From Anaerolineaceae bacterium (GTDB taxonomy: Bacteria; Chloroflexota; Anaerolineae; Aggregatilineales; Phototrophicaceae): a stretch of DNA of 64,000 nt. This document shows, one piece after another, positions 10,231 through 18,452 of the stretch; position 1 is the first letter of the stretch; each line of letters begins with the position of its first letter. The stretch lies in NCBI GenBank assembly GCA_016124855.1, contig WGMX01000018.1:98017-162016 (forward strand). The letters are read 5' to 3'. The translations under genes and the position numbers were made by a program. The notes beneath the pieces are model-generated. The model was not told the DNA's origin, ran no database searches, and saw only the letters and a list, made by a program, of their open reading frames with translations.

Positions 10231-11463
10231 ATGACCTCCCCTACTATTGTGATTAAAGCCGGACGTGAAAAGCCGATAATCCAACAGCACCCGTGGATTT
10301 TTTCGGGGGCGATTGATTCTATTCAAGGTGATCCGCAGGGGGGTGACATCGTCACAGTGACCGATAAGAAAGGTCGATTCCTCGCGCGTGGGTATTGGAA
10401 CGCTAAATCACAAATACAGGTGCGTATCCTCACATGGCAGGATGAGCCGATTGATGAGGCTTGGTGGCGCAAGATGATAAAGCGGGCGATTGAGGGACGA
10501 GCCATTCAGTCTGGCGCATCAAAAAGGGGCGCACCTAATGCCTATAGACTTATCAACGCTGAAAGTGATTTTATTCCCGGTTTAATTGTTGACCGCTACG
10601 ACCAATGGCTTGTTTTACAAGCTCTCACATTGCATATCGATCAACAAAAAAACACGATTAGCAAATTGCTGAATGAACTACTCGATGTGAAAGGTATCTT
10701 CGAACGGAGTGATGTTGACGTTCGAGGCAAAGAAGGTCTAAAAGACTCGGTTGGGAATTTGTTTGGAGAAGAACCACCTAAGTATATTGAGATCATTGAA
10801 TTTGGGAAAAAGTTACTGGTTGACGTTCGGAATGGGCATAAAACAGGCTATTATCTCGACCAAGTACATAATCATTGGTTAGTAAATAATCTTCTGACCA
10901 ATAAACATTTCTGGGTGCGACCGGAAAAACTCGCCAGTACTAATGTGCTTAATCTGTTTAGCTATACCGGTAGTTTTGGCCTTCAAGCAGTACATGAGGC
11001 TTATATCACCAACGTAGATAGTTCCAATGAAGCACTTGAATTAGCCGAAGAAATCATCAAACTCAATAATTCTGATTGGCTCGAACGCAGCGAGTTCATT
11101 CAAGCGGATGTATTTGAACTTCTACATGATTACGCGGACGAGAAGAAGCAGTTCGATATTGTGGTACTTGACCCACCAAAGTTTGCCCACAACGCTGGGC
11201 AAGTTGAAAAAGCAGCGCGAGGTTACAAGGACATCAACCTGAATGCGTTTAAGTGTGTGAAACCCGGTGGGTATTTGATGACGTTTTCCTGTTCAGGGGC
11301 GATTAGTGCTGATCTGTTTAAAAAGATTGTGTTCGGGGCGCTGGCGGACAGTGGTCGGCAGGCGCAAATTCTCAAGCACCTTGGGCCGGGTGATGATCAT
11401 CCAGTGGCGCTGACATTCCCTGAGGGTGCGTACCTCAAGGGGTTGTTGTTGAAAGTGTATTAG
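10231..11463 (+). CDS. rlmI: Class I SAM-dependent 23S rRNA (cytosine-C5) methyltransferase, RlmI family
   Basis: 410 aa. An N-terminal PUA domain (IQQHPWIFSGAIDSIQGDPQGG) is followed by the RlmI linker (RVNAESDFIPGLIVDRY-like, here LINAESDFIPGLIVDRYDQW) and a Rossmann methyltransferase domain with NLFSYTGSFGLQAV near residue 240 for SAM binding and VVLDPPKFAHN near 312 as motif IV. FSCSGAI near the C-terminus supplies the cysteine expected of m5C enzymes. Family members methylate C1962 of 23S rRNA; that exact target is inferred. A 9-bp inverted repeat sits immediately upstream of the start. The gene stands alone between the ligA terminator and a 390-bp spacer. Confidence 0.85.
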   Translation: MTSPTIVIKAGREKPIIQQHPWIFSGAIDSIQGDPQGGDIVTVTDKKGRFLARGYWNAKSQIQVRILTWQDEPIDEAWWRKMIKRAIEGRAIQSGASKRGAPNAYRLINAESDFIPGLIVDRYDQWLVLQALTLHIDQQKNTISKLLNELLDVKGIFERSDVDVRGKEGLKDSVGNLFGEEPPKYIEIIEFGKKLLVDVRNGHKTGYYLDQVHNHWLVNNLLTNKHFWVRPEKLASTNVLNLFSYTGSFGLQAVHEAYITNVDSSNEALELAEEIIKLNNSDWLERSEFIQADVFELLHDYADEKKQFDIVVLDPPKFAHNAGQVEKAARGYKDINLNAFKCVKPGGYLMTFSCSGAISADLFKKIVFGALADSGRQAQILKHLGPGDDHPVALTFPEGAYLKGLLLKVY

Positions 11464-11850
11464 TTGCAAGTCGCAAGAGACAAGTTACAAGAGAAAGTCT
11501 CCAGTCTTCAGTCACCAGCCATCAGCTAAAAAGTTTCAAGTGACAAGAGACAAGTTACGAGTCCAAAAAATCAGAACAGGCGTTGCCTTTTCCTACGTAT
11601 GCGAGTTTGATTCTGAAGATTTGCAAATTTCGCACATTTTGCATAATTTCCGCTGAAATGACAGGCAAGAAGCTCCCTCAAAGCCGCTGAATTAACATTT
11701 TGGGTCGGCGGGTGGCCCGGCTGAAGGCGCTGAATTGGCGCACTTGCAGCGGATTGCTCCCGTAATGCCACCGCGCGAAAATTGCAGTTTCGTTTTTGGT
11801 GGATGTAGGCGAGCGAGCCGCCGAAATGACACAGTGCTTATCGCTCATCA
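11464..11850. repeat. Gene-free spacer with short direct repeats
   Basis: At 11464-11565 the words CAAGAGACAAGTTAC and CAAGTTACAAGAG recur, mixed with AGTC/CAGTC/CCATCAGC words, giving a low-complexity purine-rich tract. From 11566 to 11850 there is ordinary sequence with GCTGAATT repeated near 11686 and 11728. Short open frames on the minus strand here show no recognisable protein, codon bias or ribosome site. Confidence 0.5.
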
Positions 11851-12249
11851 TTAAACGGTTGTGGGCAGCGAAACGGCATGAGACAACACCATCCACCAAT
11901 CTTCGCCAACGCGGTTAAAAACGTTGGTGATTGCAATTCGATCCACGACTGATTCGCCGTTGTTGGGCAACTGCATATGGGCGACCTGCACCCCGGTCAA
12001 AACGGCTGTATCCCCCCAGACATCGACCTGCAAATTTTGGCAAGATACGTAGTTTACGACCAGCGGCATTGAAACAAGCGTATGAATAAATTCAGTACGG
12101 TTTTGATCGGGACCATCCGGCGAGACACAACGGTAATTCTCGGCCAAAACAGAGTCAAAGTCGGAAGCCATCTGGCTTTGGAGTGCTGACCAAAAGCGCT
12201 GCTGGACTTGAAGGATACTTTCAATCGGCGTTAGTGTGAAGTAGGACAT
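11851..12249 (-). CDS. NTF2-like (SnoaL/DUF4440-type) protein
   Basis: 132 aa. The pattern is that of a compact cone-shaped NTF2-like fold: an N-terminal helix pair (SILQVQQRFWSALQSQMASDFDSVL), then LAENYRCVSPDG, RTEFIHTL, and a final sheet with DTAVLTGVQVAHMQL and EDWWMVLSHAVSLP. Such proteins act as small enzymes or ligand binders; no catalytic residues can be assigned. It has no signal peptide. It is a single gene read toward the repeat-bearing spacer. Confidence 0.65.
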   Translation of the reverse strand: MSYFTLTPIESILQVQQRFWSALQSQMASDFDSVLAENYRCVSPDGPDQNRTEFIHTLVSMPLVVNYVSCQNLQVDVWGDTAVLTGVQVAHMQLPNNGESVVDRIAITNVFNRVGEDWWMVLSHAVSLPTTV

Positions 12250-12617
12250 GTGAATAATGTTCCTGTCATTTTAATATCAGAAATTTGATTGGCGGAGTAT
12301 GCATGATACTCTACCCCCGCCCCCTCCCCGAAGGAGTAGGGAGCGGAGAAAATCAAATTCTAAAGGCAAATAGACGGTTGTTTGTAGCGAGAAAACAATT
12401 TCACCGTTTAGTGTGGCGCTACCACTAATGATTACCGCTTCAATTTTAGACCATAAGTTCTATTTCGTCAAGCAAAAACAGATAGAGTTTACAAACTTTT
12501 CATCCCTTAGGCTGAAGTGAATGTCCATCCTTTTTCCAGACAAAAATCATCAGCTTGCTGGGCGAGATTGACCGGTCAGTTCAATATGATTGATGTATCA
12601 CAAAGGGAGAGATCAAC
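12250..12617. repeat. Spacer with CCCTCCCC-type dispersed hairpin repeat
   Basis: The stretch 12312-12350 contains CCCCCTCCCCGAAGGAGTAG followed by GGAGCGGAG, a G/C-rich imperfect hairpin of the same kind seen near 16440, 25515 and 63850. The rest (12351-12600) shows no gene. GGGAGAG at 12606-12612 is the ribosome site of the next gene. Confidence 0.5.
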
Positions 12618-13160
12618 ATGGGATACGCGGAAGCCAGCCAAATCATTCATGCGCCAATCGAAACGGTGTGGAATACACTCAACGACATTGAAAACACGTC
12701 CAAATGGGTCGTTGGCCTAGAAAAAGCAGAAATGAAAACTATAGGCGATTTTGGACAAGACAGCATTTATACCGATTACAATCGGCTCGGCCCGATACCG
12801 CAAGTCACTGACTGGCGTATCACTGAATACGAGCCGATGGCGCGGCAGGTGCATATGTCCAGTTCTGAAGGCTTGCCATCGACAATGACTTTGAGCCTTT
12901 CACCTGCACCACAAGGCACACTTTTAAAAATGACCGTTGATTATCAGTTTATGCCGCACTGGGGAAGTATCAGCCGCATTTTCGAAGCTTTGATCATGAA
13001 CCGAATGCTAAGAAGTGTCATCATACAAAATATGAGCCATTTGAACAGCTTTTTGCAACATTCTGCCCGAAATAAATGGATTACGGATACGCGACCGGAA
13101 ATGCCCACGTTAAAACTTCGGCGCAAAGAATGGAGCGACGAATACGAGCGTGTCGAATAA
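12618..13160 (+). CDS. SRPBCC (polyketide cyclase/dehydrase-like) family protein
   Basis: 180 aa. The start MGYAEASQIIHAPIETVWNTL is the classic first strand and helix of the START-like hydrophobic-pocket fold. ISKW-type NTSKWVVGLEKAEM, ITEYEPMARQVHM and MTLSLSPAPQGTLLKMTVDY continue the pattern, and a long C-terminal helix (MLRSVIIQNMSHLNSFLQ) closes the pocket. Members bind lipids or aromatic ligands; the ligand here is unknown. GGGAGAG precedes ATG 12618. It stands alone and converges on the recombinase-like gene downstream. Confidence 0.75.
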   Translation: MGYAEASQIIHAPIETVWNTLNDIENTSKWVVGLEKAEMKTIGDFGQDSIYTDYNRLGPIPQVTDWRITEYEPMARQVHMSSSEGLPSTMTLSLSPAPQGTLLKMTVDYQFMPHWGSISRIFEALIMNRMLRSVIIQNMSHLNSFLQHSARNKWITDTRPEMPTLKLRRKEWSDEYERVE

Positions 13161-13222
13161 TCGGTCAAGGACATGGCCTCTGCTGCACGAAGATGCCATG
13201 TCTACTTAGAGATACGGGTCGA

Positions 13223-14164
13223 TTAGGTGGAGCCTTGTTTAGTTTGAAGTTCGATAAGGCGTTTGATTTTCGAACGCGTTTCCTGCCAGCTTATGGGACT
13301 AAGCCCTAATTTTTCGCGGACGAATTCCTCTTCGGCACCCTCACGCATATCACGAACAGCACTTGACCAGCGCAGCATCTCAAACGAGATTTTGGCGGGG
13401 ATGGCTGCGGCTTCCCCTATATCCGACAAGATATATTCCAGATTTCGTGCGGTGCAATTGAAGATAGTCTCTTTAGGGGCATACTGAGCTAAGTATTCGT
13501 CCAACAAGCGCACCCAATCAGGATCAAGGTCAATGCGGCGTTCTTTAAAGATATTCCGCACTTTATGCTTAATCGTCAGTACCGGATGTTCACGGTTGGA
13601 ACGGTCAATATCTGCGGGTTTGAGGGCGACGGCTTCACTTTTCTTGATGCCTGTATCAAGAATAAGGCTGAAGAGCATTTCAGGCCGCGTATCGATTTCA
13701 TCGCCTTTTTTCATCCCACGCGCAGCAACAAGCGCGGCTGATATTTCATCCCGGCTGAGGGCATATGCCAAGGGAGCCGGGCCGGAACGCTGCAACACGG
13801 CTTTAGCGGGATCGTGGGGAATGGCATTGATGCTGTGAAGCCATTTGAAATAAACTTTGAGGGTGGTCACACGGCGGGCATAGGTTTTGCGACTGCATGG
13901 AACGCCGCGCCCATGTTCCAGCCAATCGAGAAAGTCGTTGAGCTTGTTGGTGGTGTACTCCCCTATTGGGGTGTCACCGCCGGTATTGTCCGCAAGCAGT
14001 TGAAGATCTGCGGTGAATGCGTTGACAGTATGCTGAGACTTTCCCTCTTTTTGGAGGTGCTGCTGAAACAGTGGAATCGTATAACGCAGTTCAGTATGGA
14101 TATTAAGATCAGCCGGTGTAACGGGTTGATTCTGAAAAAGCGGTATTTGGCGCAGTCCGGTCAT
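13223..14164 (-). CDS. Tyrosine recombinase-like protein with degenerate active site
   Basis: 313 aa. The N-terminal SAM-like core-binding domain (HTVNAFTADLQLLADNTGG, TNKLNDFLDWLEHGRG) and the catalytic-domain fold (LILDTGIKKSEAVALKPADI) are those of XerC/D integrases. The catalytic set looks broken. The first Arg (G-I/L-R-x-S-E) is Lys in GIKKSEA. The HxLRH box reads EMLRW, keeping only Arg. The LGH motif reads LGLSPIS, and no tyrosine follows in the last 30 residues. Only the beta-hairpin Lys (HKVRNIFKERRI) seems kept. It may bind DNA without cutting. AAGGA eight bases before the ATG supports the start. Confidence 0.75.
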   Translation of the reverse strand: MTGLRQIPLFQNQPVTPADLNIHTELRYTIPLFQQHLQKEGKSQHTVNAFTADLQLLADNTGGDTPIGEYTTNKLNDFLDWLEHGRGVPCSRKTYARRVTTLKVYFKWLHSINAIPHDPAKAVLQRSGPAPLAYALSRDEISAALVAARGMKKGDEIDTRPEMLFSLILDTGIKKSEAVALKPADIDRSNREHPVLTIKHKVRNIFKERRIDLDPDWVRLLDEYLAQYAPKETIFNCTARNLEYILSDIGEAAAIPAKISFEMLRWSSAVRDMREGAEEEFVREKLGLSPISWQETRSKIKRLIELQTKQGST

Positions 14165-14182
14165 GAGATTAATCCTTAATGA

Positions 14183-14228
14183 CTATACGCAACATGTATA
14201 GATTAAACATTTGTTCGGATTGTGTCAA
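14183..14228 (-). promoter_or_regulatory. Promoter-proximal palindrome upstream of the recombinase-like gene
   Basis: CTATAC (14183-14188) and GTATAG (14196-14201) form a perfect inverted repeat with a 7-base gap. Just upstream on the minus strand lie TTGACA (14228-14223) and a possible -10 TTTAAT (14207-14202), spacer 15. The palindrome would cover the transcription start and could be an operator, possibly for the gene's own product. Confidence 0.4.
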
Positions 14229-14244
14229 GAGATAGAACAAAAAT

Positions 14245-14270
14245 TTAACCACAGAGACACAGAGAGTTAA
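14245..14270. repeat. AACCACAGAGACACAGAG-type intergenic repeat
   Basis: The word AACCACAGAGACACAGAG is flanked by TTAA on both sides. This word is known as an intergenic sequence in many unrelated bacterial genomes. It occurs once in this window. Confidence 0.4.
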
Positions 14271-14276
14271 GAGAAA

Positions 14277-15104
14277 TCAGTGGCGGTGTGTCCATTCGGG
14301 GGTGGAGTAAACATCGGTAAAAAGTTGTTGGGCACGATTATGTTCGAAGTCGGTTAAAGTGGATTCGTATTGGCTGAAATCAACGTCAAAGGTTTGGATA
14401 AACCCATCCACAACAGCCCGGGCGGCATCGTTCCAATCGACTTCACAGCCGAGAGCATCGGCTAAAGTTAAGGCGCGTTGGCGAACATGGATTTCGGCAG
14501 CTTGGCGCGCAACCTCGTCTTCGAATACCAGTGTTTTACATATGCGCGCGATGTCCCCACTTAGCGGGAGTGAGCCATGTTGAAGGACAGCATTTTTTCG
14601 TCGCATCTGAGCACTGCCGACGAGTTTTCGACCTTCAACGGTGATTTCATAATGCGAAGGCGTTTCAAAGCAAACTGGCCCTGATTGTATGCGTTCGGCG
14701 CGTTGATCAGCACGAGGTGATGCACCAATAGCGGCTAAACCTGTTAGCAGTGCAAAGCTAATCCTCTGATAACTTTCAACAACTGTACCAGCGGCGAGTT
14801 CGTCATCAGCAGGTAAGGATAAACTGTAGGTTAGTTCGTCAGTATGCAAGATGGCACGACCACCTGTCGGACGGCGCACAATATCCCATTCCAAGTCAGC
14901 GAGACGCGTGAAATCCACGTCGGTGTAACGCTGTCCATATCCGAGGGATAAACAAGGTGGATTCCACGCATAAAGACGTAAAGTTGGAGGCGACTGTCCT
15001 GCACCGACAGATTCCATGATGGCTTCATCAACCGCCATGTTCCAAGCCCCAAAAGCAGGGATATCGTAGATCAAGCGCCATTGACGCATATTCCTACCCG
15101 CCAT
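14277..15104 (-). CDS. lipM: Octanoyltransferase LipM-like / lipoate-protein ligase A family protein
   Basis: 275 aa. The protein belongs to the BPL/LplA/LipB fold: WRLIYDIPAFGAWNMAVDEAI, then RLYAWNPPCLSLGYGQ, VRRPTGGRAILH and GRKLVGSAQMRR followed by LQHGSL. The segment PVCFETPSHYEITVEGRK resembles the Bacillus LipM signature, whose Cys is the acyl-enzyme residue, so octanoyl transfer to lipoyl domains is more likely than ATP-dependent ligation. Product attachment supports 2-oxoacid dehydrogenases and the glycine cleavage system. The start could be ATG 15104 or the ATG five codons later; SD spacing does not decide. It is divergent from the LCP gene. Confidence 0.8.
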   Translation of the reverse strand: MAGRNMRQWRLIYDIPAFGAWNMAVDEAIMESVGAGQSPPTLRLYAWNPPCLSLGYGQRYTDVDFTRLADLEWDIVRRPTGGRAILHTDELTYSLSLPADDELAAGTVVESYQRISFALLTGLAAIGASPRADQRAERIQSGPVCFETPSHYEITVEGRKLVGSAQMRRKNAVLQHGSLPLSGDIARICKTLVFEDEVARQAAEIHVRQRALTLADALGCEVDWNDAARAVVDGFIQTFDVDFSQYESTLTDFEHNRAQQLFTDVYSTPEWTHRH

Positions 15105-15150
15105 ATACTCTTCAATAGATCATGTTCATTTTCAACGAGTGTCGAGGCTT

Positions 15151-16431
15151 ATGCAAAATCCATCCGCGCATGATGACCAACAAACAGTGGTCAATAATCG
15201 CCCGGTTTATATGCCACAGAGTCGCCAAGCGAATATACCGCCTGCACCGACCTTACCAACAACTCCACCTGTAAGACAAGGTTACTACGACCAACCCTTA
15301 CCTCCCGCACCGAATTTACATGAATCGGCTGCACGAGAACGGATGCGCCGCCGCCGCGTCAATTCCCGGCATCGAGGTGGTGAATGGGCGTGGGTCGTGA
15401 TTGCCGCCGCGATTTTTGGCATCGTCATGATTATGGGCTTTAGCGGGTTTATCTTGCTGCGCTCCTCCCAAACCACACAAGAAGTTATTCCCACGGCTGC
15501 GATTGCCCTTCCGACCCCGATTGAAGTCGCTAACGCTAACGGTGGCAGTCTGCAATCCGGTCAACAAATCACCCTAAGTGATGGGCGCAACCTGACGTTA
15601 TCGGCATGGGACGGGCAAACACGGTTTACCGTACTGGTGGTGGGCTTAGACCGGCGTCCGGGTGAAACGGGTTTGGCTTACCGGACGGATACGATGATGT
15701 TGGTGAGTATTGACCCGGCAACAAAATCGTTAGGTGTGTTGAGTATCCCACGTGATCTTTTCGTGGCAATTCCGGGTTACAGTGAACCGCAGCGCATCAA
15801 TACACCGATGGTATTGGGCGAGCTGCAACGTCCGGGCTATGGGCCAGACCTTTTAAAACAGACGGTTCAATATAACTTTGGTATTCGTGTGCATGATTAT
15901 GTGGCGATTGATTTCAATACGTTCATCACAATTGTGGATTCAATTGGCGGCATCGATCTTGATGTGCCCTACGCAATTAGTGATACCAGTTATCCTGACA
16001 TGAATTACGGTTATGATCCGTTCTATATCAAGGCAGGCTTGCAGCATCTTGACGGTAAAACGGCCTTGAAATACGCGCGTACCCGTCATGGTGACAGCGA
16101 CTTCAACCGTGCTGAACGACAGCAAGCCGTCCTGTACGCCATACGTGACCGCGTGTTGAGCCTGAATATGATGCCGCAGCTTATCGCCCAATCACCAACG
16201 ATCTGGAACGCGATAAGTTCGGGGTTAAGCACCGGTTTATCATTTGACCAGATCATTCAACTGGTGTGGTATCTGAAGGATATTCAGAAAGACAACATCC
16301 ATACCGGCGTGATTGACAACGCCTACACCATGCCCTATATGACGGCGGGCGGCGCGGCGGTCTTGATTCCTGATCGGGCACGAATGGGCGAATTGATGGT
16401 CAAGGTGTTCGGAGATAATTATTCGCAGTAA
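15151..16431 (+). CDS. LytR-CpsA-Psr (LCP) family protein 1
   Basis: 426 aa. LCP enzymes move glycopolymers from a lipid carrier to peptidoglycan on the outer face of the membrane. A Pro/Gln-rich cytoplasmic N-terminus of about 70 residues ends in RRRR-type basic residues, followed by one transmembrane helix (WVVIAAAIFGIVMIMGFSGF) and a linker. The LCP domain has FTVLVVGLDRRPGE, YRTDTMMLVSIDP, VLSIPRDLFVAIPG, RINTPMVLG, VDSIGGIDLDVPY and YARTRHGDSDFNRAERQQ, which holds the conserved Arg residues of the pyrophosphate site. ATG 15151 has GAGG three bases upstream; GTG 15139 is an alternative. A second LCP gene lies at 53606-54520. Confidence 0.9.
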   Translation: MQNPSAHDDQQTVVNNRPVYMPQSRQANIPPAPTLPTTPPVRQGYYDQPLPPAPNLHESAARERMRRRRVNSRHRGGEWAWVVIAAAIFGIVMIMGFSGFILLRSSQTTQEVIPTAAIALPTPIEVANANGGSLQSGQQITLSDGRNLTLSAWDGQTRFTVLVVGLDRRPGETGLAYRTDTMMLVSIDPATKSLGVLSIPRDLFVAIPGYSEPQRINTPMVLGELQRPGYGPDLLKQTVQYNFGIRVHDYVAIDFNTFITIVDSIGGIDLDVPYAISDTSYPDMNYGYDPFYIKAGLQHLDGKTALKYARTRHGDSDFNRAERQQAVLYAIRDRVLSLNMMPQLIAQSPTIWNAISSGLSTGLSFDQIIQLVWYLKDIQKDNIHTGVIDNAYTMPYMTAGGAAVLIPDRARMGELMVKVFGDNYSQ

Positions 16432-16437
16432 GATATA

Positions 16438-16471
16438 CCCTCACCCTAACCCATAGCAACAGGGGAGGGAA
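16438..16471. repeat. CCCTCACCCTAACCC-type dispersed repeat
   Basis: CCCTCACCCTAACCC and GGGGAGGG flank a short A/C-rich loop. It resembles the elements near 12312, 25515 and 63850. Confidence 0.45.
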
Positions 16472-16481
16472 TAAAAATAAA

Positions 16482-16511
16482 AAAACAGCGCACCAAGTGG
16501 TGTGCTGTTTT
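16482..16511. terminator. Bidirectional terminator between LCP gene and 6S-like RNA
   Basis: AAAACAGCGCACCA (16482-16495) pairs with TGGTGTGCTGTTTT (16498-16511), a 14-bp stem with one G-T pair and a two-base loop. On the minus strand it is followed by a run of T with single A interruptions, so it would end the 6S-like RNA. On the plus strand TTTTATTTT follows, so it would also end the LCP transcript. Confidence 0.8.
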
Positions 16512-16519
16512 ATTTTCAA

Positions 16520-16693
16520 GGATCCCGCTATGCCGTGTGCCGCGATGTTTTTGAACCTGCTTTCGCAGGGTGGGCATCTGACTGTTAACTAGGTCTTAAC
16601 CGCGCAGGTCTATCACCGAATCACCAGACGTTTGACGCCCGTCATATGGGTGTTGGCTCAAACGCATTGCGCCATCACGGGCACAGCAGGTTG
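16520..16693 (-). ncRNA. ssrS: Probable 6S RNA
   Basis: A stretch without protein-coding sign has its own promoter and terminator on the minus strand and folds into a rod. The closing helix joins CCTGCTGTGCCCGTG at the 5' end with CACGGCATAGCGGG at the 3' end, with small bulges. Inner hairpins include GCGTTTGA/TCAAACG with ACACCC/GGGCGT, and CCTGC-GAAA-GCAGG. A large less-paired middle (around 16590-16620) would be the central bubble. The 3' words GGTTCAAAAACATCGCGGCA and the 5' word TTTGAGCC recall E. coli 6S RNA. Known 6S RNAs bind RNA polymerase and mimic an open promoter. The family call is from memory of the pattern; no covariance model was run. Confidence 0.6.
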
Positions 16694-16699
16694 AGAACA

Positions 16700-16728
16700 T
16701 TTATACCAGACTGGCCGGTTGATGTAAA
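16700..16728 (-). promoter_or_regulatory. Promoter of the 6S-like RNA
   Basis: On the minus strand TTTACA (16728-16723), a 17-bp spacer and TATAAA (16705-16700) predict a start at about 16693, right at the closing helix of the RNA. This decides the strand of the RNA. Confidence 0.75.
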
Positions 16729-16771
16729 GGCTAATCTTGGCCTCAAAGCGGGTCTTAAACAAGTGCTAAAG

Positions 16772-16808
16772 CTGTCATAATGACAGGGGAGGATTCAGTG
16801 GTTATAAT
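16772..16808 (+). promoter_or_regulatory. Catalase promoter with 7-1-7 palindromic operator
   Basis: ATGACA (16780-16785), a 17-bp spacer and TATAAT (16803-16808) form a strong promoter. The -35 lies inside the perfect 7-1-7 palindrome CTGTCATAATGACAG (16772-16786). Fur-family regulators such as PerR bind 7-1-7 repeats, and PerR represses catalase in Firmicutes. That a Fur-family protein acts here is inferred. Confidence 0.7.
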
Positions 16809-16843
16809 CAGTACTTTGTATCCAATAGATGGAGAATCAAAGA

Positions 16844-18307
16844 ATGTCTGATCAACAAAAACCAACCACTCTGACCACCGCGTCAGGTATTCCTGTCAGC
16901 GACAATCAAAATTCTATAACCGCCGGACCACGCGGACCGGTACTTATTCAAGATTTTCATCTTGTCGAAAAACTGGCTCATTTTAATCGCGAGCGTATTC
17001 CTGAACGTGTTGTTCATGCAAAAGGCGCTGGTGCCTATGGTACTCTGACGATTACGAATGACATCACCCAATACAGCAAGGCAAAAGTGTTCAACCAAGT
17101 TGGAAAACAAACACCGTGCTTCTTGCGTTTCTCGACTGTCGGCGGTGAAAAAGGATCGGCAGATACCGCGCGTGACCCACGTGGTTTCGCGATCAAATTC
17201 TATACCGAAGAAGGCAACTGGGATTTAGTCGGTAATAACACGCCCATTTTCTTTATCCGTGATCCGCTGAAATTCCCGGACTTTATCCACACCCAAAAGC
17301 GCGTGCCCCAGACCAACCTCAAATCACCAACCATGATGTGGGATTTCTGGTCGCTCTCACCCGAATCGCTGCATCAAGTGACGATTTTGTTCAGTGACCG
17401 TGGTACACCGGATGGCTATCGGTATATGGATGGATTCGGCAGCCATACCTACAGTTTGATCAATGCGAATAACGAACGTGTTTGGGTCAAATTCCACTTC
17501 AAGACCAAGCAAGGTATCCGTAACCTCACGGCTTCAGCAGCCGAAATGATCGCCGGTCAAAATGCAGATTATGCGACACAGGATTTATTCTATGCGATTG
17601 AACAAGGTGAGTTCCCACAATGGACGTTCTACATCCAAGTGATGACTGAGGAACAAGCCAAGACCTTCAAATACAATCCATTTGATTTGACTAAAGTGTG
17701 GCCGCACGGCGAATATCCTCTGATAGAGGTTGGCACGTTGGAACTGAACCGCAATCCAGAGAATTATTTCGCGGAAGTCGAACAAGCGGCATTTGCTCCG
17801 GCGCATATTGTTCCGGGAATCGATTTCTCTCCAGACAAGATGCTCCAAGCCCGTATTATGGCTTACACGGACGCTCATCGCTATCGCTTGGGCGCGAACC
17901 ATGAGTCTCTGCCGGTGAACCAACCGCATGTCCCCGTCAACAACTATCAACGGGATGGTTTCATGGCTCATAATGGCAATTCGGGGAGCAAACCCAATTA
18001 CGAACCGAACAGCTTTAACGGCCCGCAGCAAGACCCGTCCTACAAAGAAGCACCCTTCCCGGTTGATGGTGATGGCGCACGCTATAATCACCGCGACGGA
18101 AATGATGATTATACACAGGCCGGTGATTTATTCCGGTTGATGACCCCTGATGCCCAAGAACGGTTGATGGAGAACATTGCGGGAACCATGAAAGAAGTGC
18201 CACAGGCCATCGTTGAACGGCAGTTGGCACACTTTTATAAGGCTGATCCCGCTTATGGCAACGGGATTGCTGCCAAGTTAGGATTGAGTGTGCCTGAGAT
18301 GATGTAG
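16844..18307 (+). CDS. katA: Heme catalase (small-subunit type)
   Basis: 487 aa, the usual size of clade 3 monofunctional catalases. It breaks hydrogen peroxide into water and oxygen in the cytoplasm. The catalytic His is in [13 protein letters not shown] (His 58), followed by TRFSTV-like [34 protein letters not shown], the distal Asn in [12 protein letters not shown], and the proximal heme ligand Tyr in [20 protein letters not shown]-site residues lie in the [13 protein letters not shown] stretch. ATG 16844 is chosen because GGAG sits nine bases upstream; an ATG at 16829 lies inside that ribosome site. It is a single gene with its own promoter and operator-like palindrome, ended by a strong hairpin. 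Confidence 0.96.
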   Translation: MSDQQKPTTLTTASGIPVSDNQNSITAGPRGPVLIQDFHLVEKLAHFNRERIPERVVHAKGAGAYGTLTITNDITQYSKAKVFNQVGKQTPCFLRFSTVGGEKGSADTARDPRGFAIKFYTEEGNWDLVGNNTPIFFIRDPLKFPDFIHTQKRVPQTNLKSPTMMWDFWSLSPESLHQVTILFSDRGTPDGYRYMDGFGSHTYSLINANNERVWVKFHFKTKQGIRNLTASAAEMIAGQNADYATQDLFYAIEQGEFPQWTFYIQVMTEEQAKTFKYNPFDLTKVWPHGEYPLIEVGTLELNRNPENYFAEVEQAAFAPAHIVPGIDFSPDKMLQARIMAYTDAHRYRLGANHESLPVNQPHVPVNNYQRDGFMAHNGNSGSKPNYEPNSFNGPQQDPSYKEAPFPVDGDGARYNHRDGNDDYTQAGDLFRLMTPDAQERLMENIAGTMKEVPQAIVERQLAHFYKADPAYGNGIAAKLGLSVPEMM

Positions 18308-18396
18308 GTTCTATTCGAAAAATCTGAAAAGCGGGAAGACACTTACGTTTTCCCCTACAGGAGAATATATCTGACGAAGTAAATTTGTCGGGATAT

Positions 18397-18435
18397 AAAT
18401 CAAAATGGGATGCAGTGTGCATCCCATTTTGATTT
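18397..18435. terminator. Bidirectional terminator between katA and aspS
   Basis: An 18-bp perfect stem (18397-18414 with 18418-18435) with loop GTG is followed by TATTTTT on the plus strand. It lies between two convergent genes. Confidence 0.85.
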
Positions 18436-18452
18436 ATTTTTGAAACAAAAGT

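Noticed and set aside
11571..11899. Short minus-strand open frames in the spacer after rlmI
   Set aside because: No ribosome site, no recognisable domain, and one overlaps the NTF2-like gene.
16520..16693. Plus-strand reading of the 6S-like RNA (TTTTTGAACC near its 5' end)
   Set aside because: The plus strand has no promoter before it and no terminator after it, whereas the minus strand has both.
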